Origin: Chitinophagaceae bacterium
GTDB lineage: Bacteria > Bacteroidota > Bacteroidia > Chitinophagales > Chitinophagaceae
Direction: 5' to 3'
DNA length: 7,039 nucleotides
Assembly: GCA_003167015.1 (NCBI GenBank)
Contig: PMUF01000026.1
Span: 1-7,039 of the forward strand
Below, piece after piece: positions 1 to 5,626 of the stretch. The notes beneath the pieces are model-generated. The model saw only the letters and a list, made by a program, of their open reading frames with translations, made no database searches and was not told where the DNA came from. The translations under genes and the position numbers were made by a program. Position 1 is the stretch's first letter. Every line of letters begins with the position of its first letter.

Positions 1-349
1 AGCTTTTCCAGTGTTGGGTATAAAAGGAAAATTCGGGGAGGTTTTTTTGTTGTACAAACAGGTGGACGGCCAACAGAAAGCCTATCACGACTGCATAGTA
101 AAGAGGCAGGATACGGAGTGCGCGATTGCGAAAGAACCCGGAGAGATAATGTGGGCGGCCTTTTGTCGCGAGCAGCCTGCCGGTGATCAGGTATCCGGAA
201 ATTACGAAGAAGAGGTCAACTCCTGACCATCCCGGGAAAAAAGATTGGAAGGGAGGGGCTACATGCCAAACCAGGACGAGAAGTATGGCTATTCCTCTTA
301 GCCCATCCAGTGCGGGAATATGCTGGGATGATGTAGCCTTTAGACTCAT
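1..349 (-). CDS. Acyltransferase-3 family membrane protein, N-terminal 116 codons (cut by window edge)
   Basis: The minus strand is open from an ATG at 349 to the window edge; the C-terminal part lies outside. The protein starts MSLKATSSQHIPALDGLRG. It shows the N-terminal hallmarks of the AT3/OafA-like family: LDGLRG with Arg18 and His29 in the R-X10-H spacing, GVDLFFVISGYLIT at 43-56, and FFRNRALRILPLYY at 72-85. AT3 proteins are inner-membrane enzymes that move acyl groups, often acetyl, onto extracytoplasmic glycans or lipids; the substrate here cannot be read. The ATG lies 13 bp past the stop of the oxygenase gene, so it is probably the third gene of a leftward operon. No Shine-Dalgarno is visible. 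It is a separate gene from the plus-strand AT3 gene at 3001. Family assignment is firm; function is inferred. Confidence 0.9.
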   Translation of the reverse strand, partial: MSLKATSSQHIPALDGLRGIAILLVLVWHVAPPFQSFFPGWSGVDLFFVISGYLITGRLLATKGRPHYLSGFFRNRALRILPLYYAVVIGFLLAVHLFVQQKNLPEFSFYTQHWKS

Positions 350-362
350 ATTGCCGACGCGT

Positions 363-1166
363 CTATTTGAGAAATTTTTTGAGGCCTATTGTCATCATGC
401 TTTTCTTCACGGAATTTTTCAGGAAGTCCTTTATCGGAACAGCAGCTTTTTTTAAGAGCGGGTCTTCCGGTTTGGTGCGGAAAATGGTATCATGGTAACG
501 GATATGTTGAGGTACGGGGGTAAAATAATACTGGTAATAGGATTTTCGGGTAATATGGGCGGGTACTTTGATCCGACTACAGCCATGATAGGAAATTTCA
601 GAGCATTCAAAGATAGCGATCCGGTTGAACAGGGGGGCAATGGCGTGCGCCCTTTTGTTTTCTTTCCCATCCCATAGTTCGAGAAAGCCGCCCCAGTCTT
701 GTTGCCATTCGGGGTTGAGGAAGAGAATAAAATTGATTTTCCGATGTAGTTTTTCCGATGGGTGGATATTGTAATCAATATGTACGTCGAGGAAACTGCC
801 ATTCCCGCCCTGATGAAGGCCATAACCGAGCCTGTCATGGATGGTGTGGAGGGGTTTGATCCCGGTGATGGAGACGAGCCAGTCGATGAACGGGGGAGAA
901 GACAGGGATTCGTGCAGGGTGGTGAAGCTTTTATCGAGGTTTGTGAAGTTGCTGTCTTCCGCTTTTCGTTCGTTGATGCCTGTATAGTGGGTCTTCATGG
1001 CACCGAGGGCGGGGAAGGAACGAAAAAGCGTTTCTGCCAGGACGGGGTCGAGGAAATTATCAATGGTGATAAACCTGAAAGGCAGGGCATTATCAAAGGA
1101 CTTGCGATAGGTGCTGATGTTGTCGTTTTGGAATATGCAGTGGTTGAAAACAGCAGGATTATCCAT
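363..1166 (-). CDS. 2-oxoglutarate/Fe(II)-dependent oxygenase-like protein
   Basis: A 267-residue soluble protein with no signal peptide or membrane span. Numbering from the ATG at 1166, it carries an HIDYN motif with His129 and Asp131, a WGGFLELWD segment near 158-166, YHG with His194, and TRKSYYQYYF with Arg207. This is the order expected for a prolyl-4-hydroxylase-like double-stranded beta-helix: the H-x-D...H iron triad, then a basic residue that binds 2-oxoglutarate. Such enzymes couple 2-oxoglutarate decarboxylation to hydroxylation of a substrate that cannot be predicted here. A TTG three bases upstream (1169) is possible, but ATG is preferred; it overlaps the stop of the GT-C gene by 8 bp, suggesting translational coupling. 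The neighbours (GT-C and AT3 membrane proteins) point to a glycan or lipid substrate, which is inference. A lysine-rich C-terminal tail of about 30 residues follows the domain. Confidence 0.82.
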   Translation of the reverse strand: MDNPAVFNHCIFQNDNISTYRKSFDNALPFRFITIDNFLDPVLAETLFRSFPALGAMKTHYTGINERKAEDSNFTNLDKSFTTLHESLSSPPFIDWLVSITGIKPLHTIHDRLGYGLHQGGNGSFLDVHIDYNIHPSEKLHRKINFILFLNPEWQQDWGGFLELWDGKENKRAHAIAPLFNRIAIFECSEISYHGCSRIKVPAHITRKSYYQYYFTPVPQHIRYHDTIFRTKPEDPLLKKAAVPIKDFLKNSVKKSMMTIGLKKFLK

Positions 1167-2316
1167 CAACAGTCGTTTTTGTGAGAGAGGCTATTGTTCT
1201 TCCGCTCAAGATAATCACGAATGGGGAAATGCTCAAATAAAAGCGGTTGTGCCAGTCATCGCAGGAGAGCATTACGGTTATCCAGATCAGCAGGATGGTT
1301 ACTAAAAAATAGCAGAGTATATAGGGTTGATTTTTCAGCCAAAAGGGTATGGCGGCTAATGCGAGGGCATAGAGGCTATAGAAGAATGCCATCAGGCATA
1401 TATTGTGGATGGTGCTGTAGTATTCCCGGTACAGCCCGAAGAAAGCGAGGGTCCTCAGGGTTGCGAGGCGGACAAACTGGCTGAAATTGTGGGTTATATA
1501 ATATAGGAGCCCGTATAACGAATTGGGATTGGAAGCTGTTTTAATGGGGACAAATCCCGGTAAGGTAGGAACGCCGCAGATGATCCTTTCATCCCGGAAG
1601 GGGAGCATGAAATCCAGTTCGCCGCCGCTGCCGATTGCTTTATTGAGAAAAAAGAGAAAGGTGACGGCAATGGCTGCCAGGATACCGACTTTTTTCCAGG
1701 GGCTTAATTTCTTTAAAAGGACAAAGAAAACATAGAGGAATATTGGGGGGATGAGAAGCAGTCCGGTGGGGCGGGTTATGCAAAGGATGCCCAGCAGTAA
1801 AAGGATGAGGAGGGTTTTTTTACCGTCAGGCTTTTCAAGGGTGAGGACAAAATACGTAAGGATGAGTGTAAGGCTATAAAAAAGCGATTCTGTCTGCAGG
1901 TACACGTTGAATTGTTGGTACGGGTAATTCAGCAGGAGTATCAGTGTCCCGATGAAGGCGACTTTTTCACGATGGAAAATGTACAGGAGGGTCTTGTAGA
2001 AGTAAATTGACGCTAGCAGGTTGCAAGAAAGCTGGAAGAGGGCGACGAAGAAGAGGCTTATTTTTAGCCTGATCGCTACTGCCAGCAGCGCAATTTGGGT
2101 GAAGTAGAGCCAGTAATTCGATGAGGTGAGGTGGCCGGTGCGGATCAATGTCTCGGCCTCGAAAACATATTTGGGGGGCTCTCCGACGGCGGAGACGACG
2201 CCATAGGCCCTGAGTAAATAGCCATTCATCAGTGCCCATACTACGAGGAGGCAGGCCATATATCCTTTATGGGGGACTGCCTGGTCTTTCGGGGATAATT
2301 GGCCTGGGATTCGCAT
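1159..2316 (-). CDS. Multi-spanning membrane protein, probable GT-C fold (ArnT/PMT-like) glycosyltransferase
   Basis: A 385-residue, very hydrophobic protein with about 9-10 likely membrane spans. A short cytoplasmic N-terminus leads into a first span near 19-38. A polar loop with acidic residues follows (Glu53, Glu55), where GT-C enzymes usually place their catalytic acid. YLQTESLF at 139-146 and TRPTGLLLIPP at 181-191 are typical of the dolichyl-phosphate-mannosyltransferase/ArnT-like superfamily, which transfers sugars from polyprenyl-phosphate donors on the periplasmic face. At 385 residues it is shorter than many ArnT-like proteins (about 450-550) and seems to lack a large C-terminal periplasmic domain. 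It starts 39 bp after the ribE stop and overlaps the oxygenase start by 8 bp. Donor and acceptor are unknown. It could instead be a non-catalytic or O-antigen polymerase-like membrane protein. Confidence 0.72.
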   Translation of the reverse strand: MRIPGQLSPKDQAVPHKGYMACLLVVWALMNGYLLRAYGVVSAVGEPPKYVFEAETLIRTGHLTSSNYWLYFTQIALLAVAIRLKISLFFVALFQLSCNLLASIYFYKTLLYIFHREKVAFIGTLILLLNYPYQQFNVYLQTESLFYSLTLILTYFVLTLEKPDGKKTLLILLLLGILCITRPTGLLLIPPIFLYVFFVLLKKLSPWKKVGILAAIAVTFLFFLNKAIGSGGELDFMLPFRDERIICGVPTLPGFVPIKTASNPNSLYGLLYYITHNFSQFVRLATLRTLAFFGLYREYYSTIHNICLMAFFYSLYALALAAIPFWLKNQPYILCYFLVTILLIWITVMLSCDDWHNRFYLSISPFVIILSGRTIASLTKTTVDG

Positions 2317-2355
2317 TTTTTACAATTTGGTTGAATGGAACGGGCGGCGGATGAA

Positions 2356-2943
2356 TTAAGGGGTCTTTACCATCCGGGAGACGTATTTTCCTATCATGTC
2401 GAATTCCAGGTTGACGCGGGAGCCAGGGACCACGGATTGGATATTGGTGTGGTCGTACGTATAGGGGATGACGGCGATATCGAATTTCGATCTTTTGACA
2501 TTAAAAATGGTCAGGCTGGTGCCGTTGACGCTGATGGAGCCTTTTTCAATGACCAGGTGGCTGAATTTTTTGGGGAATTCGAAGCGATATTCCCAGCTGC
2601 CATCGAGGTCGCGGCGTTGGAGACAGACGGCAGTGGTGTCTACGTGTCCCTGGACGATATGGCCGTCGAGGCGGCCGTTCATGACCAGGCATCTTTCGAG
2701 GTTGACGAGGTCTCCGGCCTGCCAGTCGCCGAGATTGGTCTTTTTGAGTGTTTCTTCAATCGCGGTGACGCGGTGGAGGGTATCCTTTATTTCTTCGACG
2801 GTGAGGCAAGCGCCGTTGTGGGATATGCTTTGGTCAATGGACAGTTGTTGGGCGAGGGGGGATTCTATCCAAAATGTTTTGTTGGTGCCCTGGACCTCGA
2901 CGGCGTGTATTTTTCCGAGCGATTCGATGATTCCGGTAAACAT
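2356..2943 (-). CDS. ribE: Riboflavin synthase, alpha subunit
   Basis: A 195-residue cytosolic enzyme that converts two 6,7-dimethyl-8-ribityllumazine molecules into riboflavin plus a pyrimidine, the last step of riboflavin synthesis. It starts with the invariant MFTGIIE and has two tandem lumazine-binding barrels. Barrel 1 (about 1-95) contains SISHNGACLTV with Cys46. Barrel 2 (about 97-190) contains NGRLDGHIVQGHVD with His100, then SISVNGTSLTIF, and ends EFDMIGKYVSRM. Length is normal for the family (about 195-215). The ATG at 2943 is fixed by MFTG. No flavin riboswitch fits in the 57-bp gap to the divergent gene, but two tandem GAAATTTGC copies (read on this strand) lie just upstream. It may be cotranscribed with the GT-C gene 39 bp downstream, although their functions are unrelated. 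Confidence 0.97.
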   Translation of the reverse strand: MFTGIIESLGKIHAVEVQGTNKTFWIESPLAQQLSIDQSISHNGACLTVEEIKDTLHRVTAIEETLKKTNLGDWQAGDLVNLERCLVMNGRLDGHIVQGHVDTTAVCLQRRDLDGSWEYRFEFPKKFSHLVIEKGSISVNGTSLTIFNVKRSKFDIAVIPYTYDHTNIQSVVPGSRVNLEFDMIGKYVSRMVKTP

Positions 2944-2947
2944 AGGG

Positions 2948-2965
2948 GCAAATTTCGCAAATTTC
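2948..2965. repeat. Perfect tandem 9-bp repeat in the ribE/acyltransferase divergent gap
   Basis: GCAAATTTC occurs twice back to back (2948-2956 and 2957-2965); on the ribE strand each copy reads GAAATTTGC. The pair sits 4 bp upstream of the ribE start. Each copy contains a GAAATTTG that differs from the Bacteroidota -7 box TAnnTTTG at one position. It may be part of a promoter or a protein-binding site, or simply a chance duplication. Confidence 0.5.
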
Positions 2966-3000
2966 TTTAAAGGGTGTCTTTTTTTATTAGCTTCATTATA

Positions 3001-4155
3001 ATGATGACAAAACCACGTTATTTCCCTATCCTGGATTCGTTAAGGTTTTTGGCCAGCGTGGGTGTGGTCGTGTCACATTCGACGGTATTCTTCCGGTCGT
3101 CCGGACCAGCCTTATTTTTCCCTCTTGTTGTCGAGGATGCAGGATATTTCAGTGTGTTGTTCTTCTATACGCTGAGTGGTTTTCTGATCACGTATCTTTT
3201 ACTAAAGGAAAGGGGGGATACGGGTACGATTGCCGTCAGAAATTTTTATATCCGCCGGGCTTTGCGGATATGGCCTCTGTATTATACGATCATCCTGCTG
3301 TCTTTTTTTGTGTTCCCTCACCTGATCCCGGGTCATCCCGGCCGGGACAGCGGTCCCTGGGTCGGTCCCTTCCTGCTATACCTGTTCTTTCTGCCGAATG
3401 CGGCTGTCCTGGGGGGATTTTATATGGCCAGTTGTTTCCACACCTATACGATAGGATATGAGGAGCAGTTCTATCTGTTCTGGCCGCTGCTGCTGCGGAA
3501 GGCGCGCCGGTCATTAGGGTATGTGCTGGCGGGGCTGTACCTGCTGCCCTGGGCAGCGGACGTTATCCGGGCAAGGGTCGTTGCCGGAAAACCTGAGCTT
3601 TCAACCGGCACTAACCTCGCCGGGCAGGTGCTGAACTTTATTAGTCTTTCGAACCTTCCTGCCTTTGCCGCGGGCACGGCGGCGGCCCTTATTTACCTTG
3701 GCGGCGGAAAAAGATTATTGGCTTTCGCGGGAAACCGCCTATGGCGATATGTTCTGACGGGAGGGATACTCGTGCCGCTCTGTTTCACTGTCCCAGGCCC
3801 GCCGGGGTATGGCAATGGGGTTTCTGCGCTGTTTGCTCTTCTGATCCTGAATCTGGTGGCATCGGGGGTACAGGGTGGCTGGATCGGGGCCGTTCTGGCG
3901 AAGGGCGGAAGGATCTCTTATGGCACCTACATGTATCATGTAGCGGTGCTGATCTTCGTTGCATTTTTCATGGCACGGTGGCATATCGGTTTTCCCGGCC
4001 GGCCCATGCTGACCTATCTGTGCTACCTGGCGGTCTCTTTTGGAGTGTTGTTACCGACAGCTGCGATAAGCCGAAGATACCTGGAGGGATATTTCCTGCG
4101 CAGGAAGGAATTATTCGAGCCGAATGGGGCCATGGGGAGCAAATTTTCCGGCTGA
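3001..4155 (+). CDS. Acyltransferase-3 family membrane protein (complete)
   Basis: A 384-residue integral membrane protein with about 10 predicted spans, the usual size of a stand-alone AT3/OafA-type acyltransferase without a C-terminal SGNH domain. Numbering from the ATG at 3001: ILDSLRF with Arg15 and His26 (R-X10-H), LSGFLIT at 58-64, FYIRRALRIWPLYY at 82-95, YEEQFYLFWP at 153-162 with Glu155, and GRISYGTYMYH near the C-terminus. These are the conserved signatures of the family, which acylates periplasmic or surface glycans and lipids; the acceptor is unknown. ATG codons at 3001 and 3004 are both possible, and an in-frame GTG at 2974 would add nine residues but lies close to ribE. No Shine-Dalgarno is seen. 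It is divergent from ribE and ends 26 bp before the rpsU promoter box. It shares the family but not close sequence with the partial gene at 1-349. Confidence 0.92.
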   Translation: MMTKPRYFPILDSLRFLASVGVVVSHSTVFFRSSGPALFFPLVVEDAGYFSVLFFYTLSGFLITYLLLKERGDTGTIAVRNFYIRRALRIWPLYYTIILLSFFVFPHLIPGHPGRDSGPWVGPFLLYLFFLPNAAVLGGFYMASCFHTYTIGYEEQFYLFWPLLLRKARRSLGYVLAGLYLLPWAADVIRARVVAGKPELSTGTNLAGQVLNFISLSNLPAFAAGTAAALIYLGGGKRLLAFAGNRLWRYVLTGGILVPLCFTVPGPPGYGNGVSALFALLILNLVASGVQGGWIGAVLAKGGRISYGTYMYHVAVLIFVAFFMARWHIGFPGRPMLTYLCYLAVSFGVLLPTAAISRRYLEGYFLRRKELFEPNGAMGSKFSG

Positions 4156-4180
4156 ACTATTCATTTTCCGAAATTTGACA

Positions 4181-4188
4181 TATATTTG
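4181..4188 (+). promoter_or_regulatory. Candidate Bacteroidota -7 box of the rpsU promoter
   Basis: TATATTTG matches the Bacteroidota -7 consensus TAnnTTTG exactly, 26 bp past the acyltransferase stop. Transcription would then start around 4192-4195, giving an rpsU leader of only about 20 nt that is almost entirely the Shine-Dalgarno region. No clear -33 TTTG is present at normal spacing; a TTTG at 4174-4177 is too close. Confidence 0.5.
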
Positions 4189-4195
4189 CACTCCC

Positions 4196-4204
4196 AAAGG
4201 AGGT
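4196..4204 (+). promoter_or_regulatory. Near-perfect Shine-Dalgarno of rpsU
   Basis: AAAGGAGGT matches the extended anti-Shine-Dalgarno complement almost completely. Its last G is 8 nt before the rpsU ATG at 4212. It stands out because ribE, both AT3 genes, the oxygenase, hpf and tuf lack a recognisable Shine-Dalgarno. In Bacteroidota, bS21 is reported to help sequester the anti-Shine-Dalgarno, and a strong site on rpsU is thought to allow autoregulation. Confidence 0.93.
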
Positions 4205-4211
4205 ATATTAT

Positions 4212-4409
4212 ATGTTAATTATTGATTCAAAAGATTGCGAAAATATTGACAAGGCCCTCAAAAAGTACAAGAAGAAGTTCGAAAAGGCCAAGGTGCTGGT
4301 ACAGTTGAGGGAGCGTCAGTCTTTTACCAAGCCTTCTGTGAAACGCAGGGGTGAGGTGCTGAAGGCTGTCTACAAGCAGCAAGTTGCTGCCGGCAAGTTC
4401 GAATTATAA
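4212..4409 (+). CDS. rpsU: Small ribosomal subunit protein bS21
   Basis: A 65-residue, Lys/Arg-rich protein starting MLIIDSKDCENIDKALKKYK, with the conserved RERQSFTKPSVKRR stretch at 33-46. bS21 binds the 30S platform near the 3' end of 16S rRNA. In Flavobacterium johnsoniae, bS21 (including a conserved Tyr54), bS18 and bS6 form a pocket that hides the anti-Shine-Dalgarno. This protein has Tyr54 at the same position, in AVYKQQV. The strong Shine-Dalgarno 8 nt upstream fits a feedback model: 30S subunits lacking bS21 expose their anti-Shine-Dalgarno and preferentially translate rpsU. A TATATTTG promoter box precedes it and a terminator hairpin follows 31 bp after the stop. The family call is certain; the feedback is inferred from published work in a related phylum member. 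Confidence 0.98.
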   Translation: MLIIDSKDCENIDKALKKYKKKFEKAKVLVQLRERQSFTKPSVKRRGEVLKAVYKQQVAAGKFEL

Positions 4410-4440
4410 TATACTTACTTGTAATACAACTACTTAGCGA

Positions 4441-4463
4441 GGCTGCCTTTAGGCGGCCTTTTT
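4441..4463 (+). terminator. Rho-independent terminator after rpsU
   Basis: GGCTGCC (4441-4447) pairs with GGCGGCC (4452-4458), giving 7 bp with one G-U pair around a TTTA loop. A TTTTTG tract follows. It lies 31 bp after the rpsU stop and makes rpsU probably monocistronic, with xerC reached by read-through or from its own promoter. Confidence 0.85.
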
Positions 4464-4488
4464 GTTTTGGGCAATTGTTTTAATTTCG
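4461..4488 (+). promoter_or_regulatory. Weak candidate promoter for xerC
   Basis: TTTG at 4461-4464 and TAATTTCG at 4481-4488 (one mismatch to TAnnTTTG) are separated by 16 bp. The element overlaps the U-tract of the rpsU terminator, so it is tentative. Confidence 0.25.
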
Positions 4489-4499
4489 AGGAAGAAAAC

Positions 4500-4504
4500 G
4501 GAGG
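4500..4504 (+). promoter_or_regulatory. GGAGG ribosome-binding site that favours a TTG start for xerC
   Basis: GGAGG lies 4 nt upstream of an in-frame TTG at 4509. Spacing is short for a Shine-Dalgarno. It nonetheless supports this start over the earlier TTG at 4467, which sits just past the U-tract of the rpsU terminator and would add 14 residues that do not look like the family. Confidence 0.45.
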
Positions 4505-4508
4505 CGTT

Positions 4509-5399
4509 TTGGAATCATCGATCCTTTCCTTTATCAATTATTTAAGGTTTGAGAAACGCTACTCGGCGCATACAATCCGGTCGTACAAGGACGATCTGGA
4601 GGCGTTTGTGGTGTATGTGGGCAGTGAGTTCGGAGGATTGGAGCTGAAGCAGGTCTCTCCGGCGGTGGTCCGGAGCTGGCTGGCCTCGATGAAGGACCAG
4701 GGGCTTAGTTCCCGGTCGTTGAACCGTAAAATTTCTTCCTTACGGTCATTTTACAAATACCTGTTAAAGAATGGGGTGGTGGAGTTGTCGCCGATGGGGG
4801 CGATCATTTCGCCGAAGATGGGCAAGCGGCTGCCTGTTTTCGTCGAGCAGAAGGAAATGGCGATATTGTTTGAGGAGGTGGTATTCCCGGATGACTGGGA
4901 GGGGTGGACGGACAGGTTGGTGCTGGCGATCCTGTATTATACGGGGATGCGGCTGAGTGAGTTGGTAGGTCTTCGGGAGGGCCATGTGGATGGCGGCAAT
5001 AGGACGGTCAAGGTATTGGGGAAAGGGAATAAGGAAAGGGTGATCCCTGTGAATGAGGTGTTGATGGCGGCAATACGGGAGTATTGTGATAAAAAGAGGG
5101 TCGTGCTGGAGGCGCCTGACGAGGAATTCCTGCTGGTAACCCGGACGGGTAAGAGACTGTATCCAAAATATGTCTACCGGGCGGTCAGGGGGTATCTGGC
5201 GCAGGTGACGACGATAGGGCAGAAGAGTCCGCATGTGTTACGGCATACGTTTGCGACCCATTTGATGAATGCGGGGGCGGGGTTGAACCCGGTGAAGGAG
5301 TTACTGGGTCATGCGAGTCTGGCGGCGACGCAGGTCTACACGCACAATACCATCGAAAAATTGAAGGATATCTATAAGAAAGCCCATCCCAAGGCTTGA
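4509..5399 (+). CDS. xerC: Tyrosine recombinase, XerC/XerD type
   Basis: With the TTG start at 4509 the product has 296 residues, close to XerC and XerD of E. coli (298 each). An N-terminal SAM-like core-binding domain (about 1-95) contains RYSAHTIRSYKDDL and SLNRKISSLRSFYKYL. A C-terminal catalytic domain carries the full tyrosine recombinase set: Arg148 (YTGMRLSEL), Lys172 (GKGNKERVIPV), His242 and Arg245 (HVLRHTFATH), His268 (LLGHASL) and nucleophile Tyr277 (QVYTH). Xer recombinases resolve chromosome dimers at dif at the septum. The position between rpsU and hpf, the standard length and the absence of nearby att sites or mobile genes argue for a housekeeping Xer protein rather than a phage integrase. 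XerC versus XerD cannot be decided from this sequence alone. Confidence 0.93.
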   Translation: MESSILSFINYLRFEKRYSAHTIRSYKDDLEAFVVYVGSEFGGLELKQVSPAVVRSWLASMKDQGLSSRSLNRKISSLRSFYKYLLKNGVVELSPMGAIISPKMGKRLPVFVEQKEMAILFEEVVFPDDWEGWTDRLVLAILYYTGMRLSELVGLREGHVDGGNRTVKVLGKGNKERVIPVNEVLMAAIREYCDKKRVVLEAPDEEFLLVTRTGKRLYPKYVYRAVRGYLAQVTTIGQKSPHVLRHTFATHLMNAGAGLNPVKELLGHASLAATQVYTHNTIEKLKDIYKKAHPKA

Positions 5400-5410
5400 A
5401 ATTTTTTTTA

Positions 5411-5423
5411 TTGCGTGAGCCGC
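5411..5423 (+). repeat. First copy of a 13-nt hairpin arm
   Basis: TTGCGTGAGCCGC differs by one base from TTGCGTAAGCCGC at 5509-5521. Allowing G-U pairs, either copy can pair along all 13 positions with the right arm at 5528-5540. This copy also overlaps the 5' arm of the probable xerC terminator. Confidence 0.6.
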
Positions 5424-5460
5424 GAAAAGGAAATTAAATTGTCTTTGAGCGGTTTTTTTT
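5418..5460 (+). terminator. Probable terminator after xerC
   Basis: AGCCGC (5418-5423) can pair with GCGGTT (5449-5454), helped by AAAG/CTTT pairing inside the loop. It is followed directly by a run of eight T (5453-5460). It starts 18 bp after the xerC stop. The stem is imperfect, so this is likely rather than certain. Confidence 0.5.
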
Positions 5461-5475
5461 AACGATTAATATTTG
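5444..5475 (+). promoter_or_regulatory. Candidate promoter for hpf
   Basis: TTTG (5444-5447) is followed after 20 bp by AATATTTG (5468-5475), which has one mismatch to the Bacteroidota -7 box TAnnTTTG. If used, transcription would begin near 5482. The hpf mRNA would then have a leader of about 145 nt that includes the hairpin at 5509-5540. No better-matching box was seen between 5476 and 5626. Confidence 0.35.
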
Positions 5476-5508
5476 GAAAAAACGGGTTGAAAGATTAACT
5501 TCATTGTC

Positions 5509-5540
5509 TTGCGTAAGCCGCAGACAGGCGGTTTGCGTGA
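5509..5540 (+). other. 13-bp stem-loop in the probable hpf 5' leader
   Basis: TTGCGTAAGCCGC (5509-5521) and GCGGTTTGCGTGA (5528-5540) pair at all 13 positions around an AGACAG loop. Four of the pairs are G-U in + strand RNA and would be A-C mismatches in minus-strand RNA, so the structure points to + strand transcription. No T-run follows, so it is not a terminator. It ends 86 bp before the hpf ATG. Confidence 0.65.
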
Positions 5541-5626
5541 AGGTCCTACTTTAACCTTATCTACGCGTAATAGTCATCCTGACAGAGTTCTTTCATTTAT
5601 TGTTCACTGATTAAAAATGGGATTGT

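Noticed and set aside
11..455. Small plus-strand ORFs at 11-226 and 183-455
   Set aside because: They lie opposite the partial AT3 gene (1-349 minus) and the end of the oxygenase gene, both of which have strong family motifs.
762..1184. 140-residue plus-strand ORF opposite the oxygenase gene
   Set aside because: The antisense frame contains the clear H-x-D...H oxygenase and operon overlaps; this frame shows no domain pattern.
2944..3000. FMN riboswitch upstream of ribE
   Set aside because: The 57-bp gap is too short for the aptamer and shows none of its conserved segments.
2335..3001. Two plus-strand ORFs (211 and 177 residues) opposite ribE
   Set aside because: They are shadows of ribE on the other strand. 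The minus frame gives a full riboflavin synthase with both barrels; the plus frames have no family pattern.
4764..5234. 156-residue minus-strand ORF inside xerC
   Set aside because: Shadow of the recombinase gene; it is low in recognisable motifs and overlaps the catalytic domain entirely.
4509..5540. Mobile element or integron/phage integrase with att sites around the tyrosine recombinase
   Set aside because: Length, N-terminal domain and neighbours fit a housekeeping Xer protein. The hairpin at 5509-5540 does not resemble a dif or att core, and no cargo or transposase genes are present.
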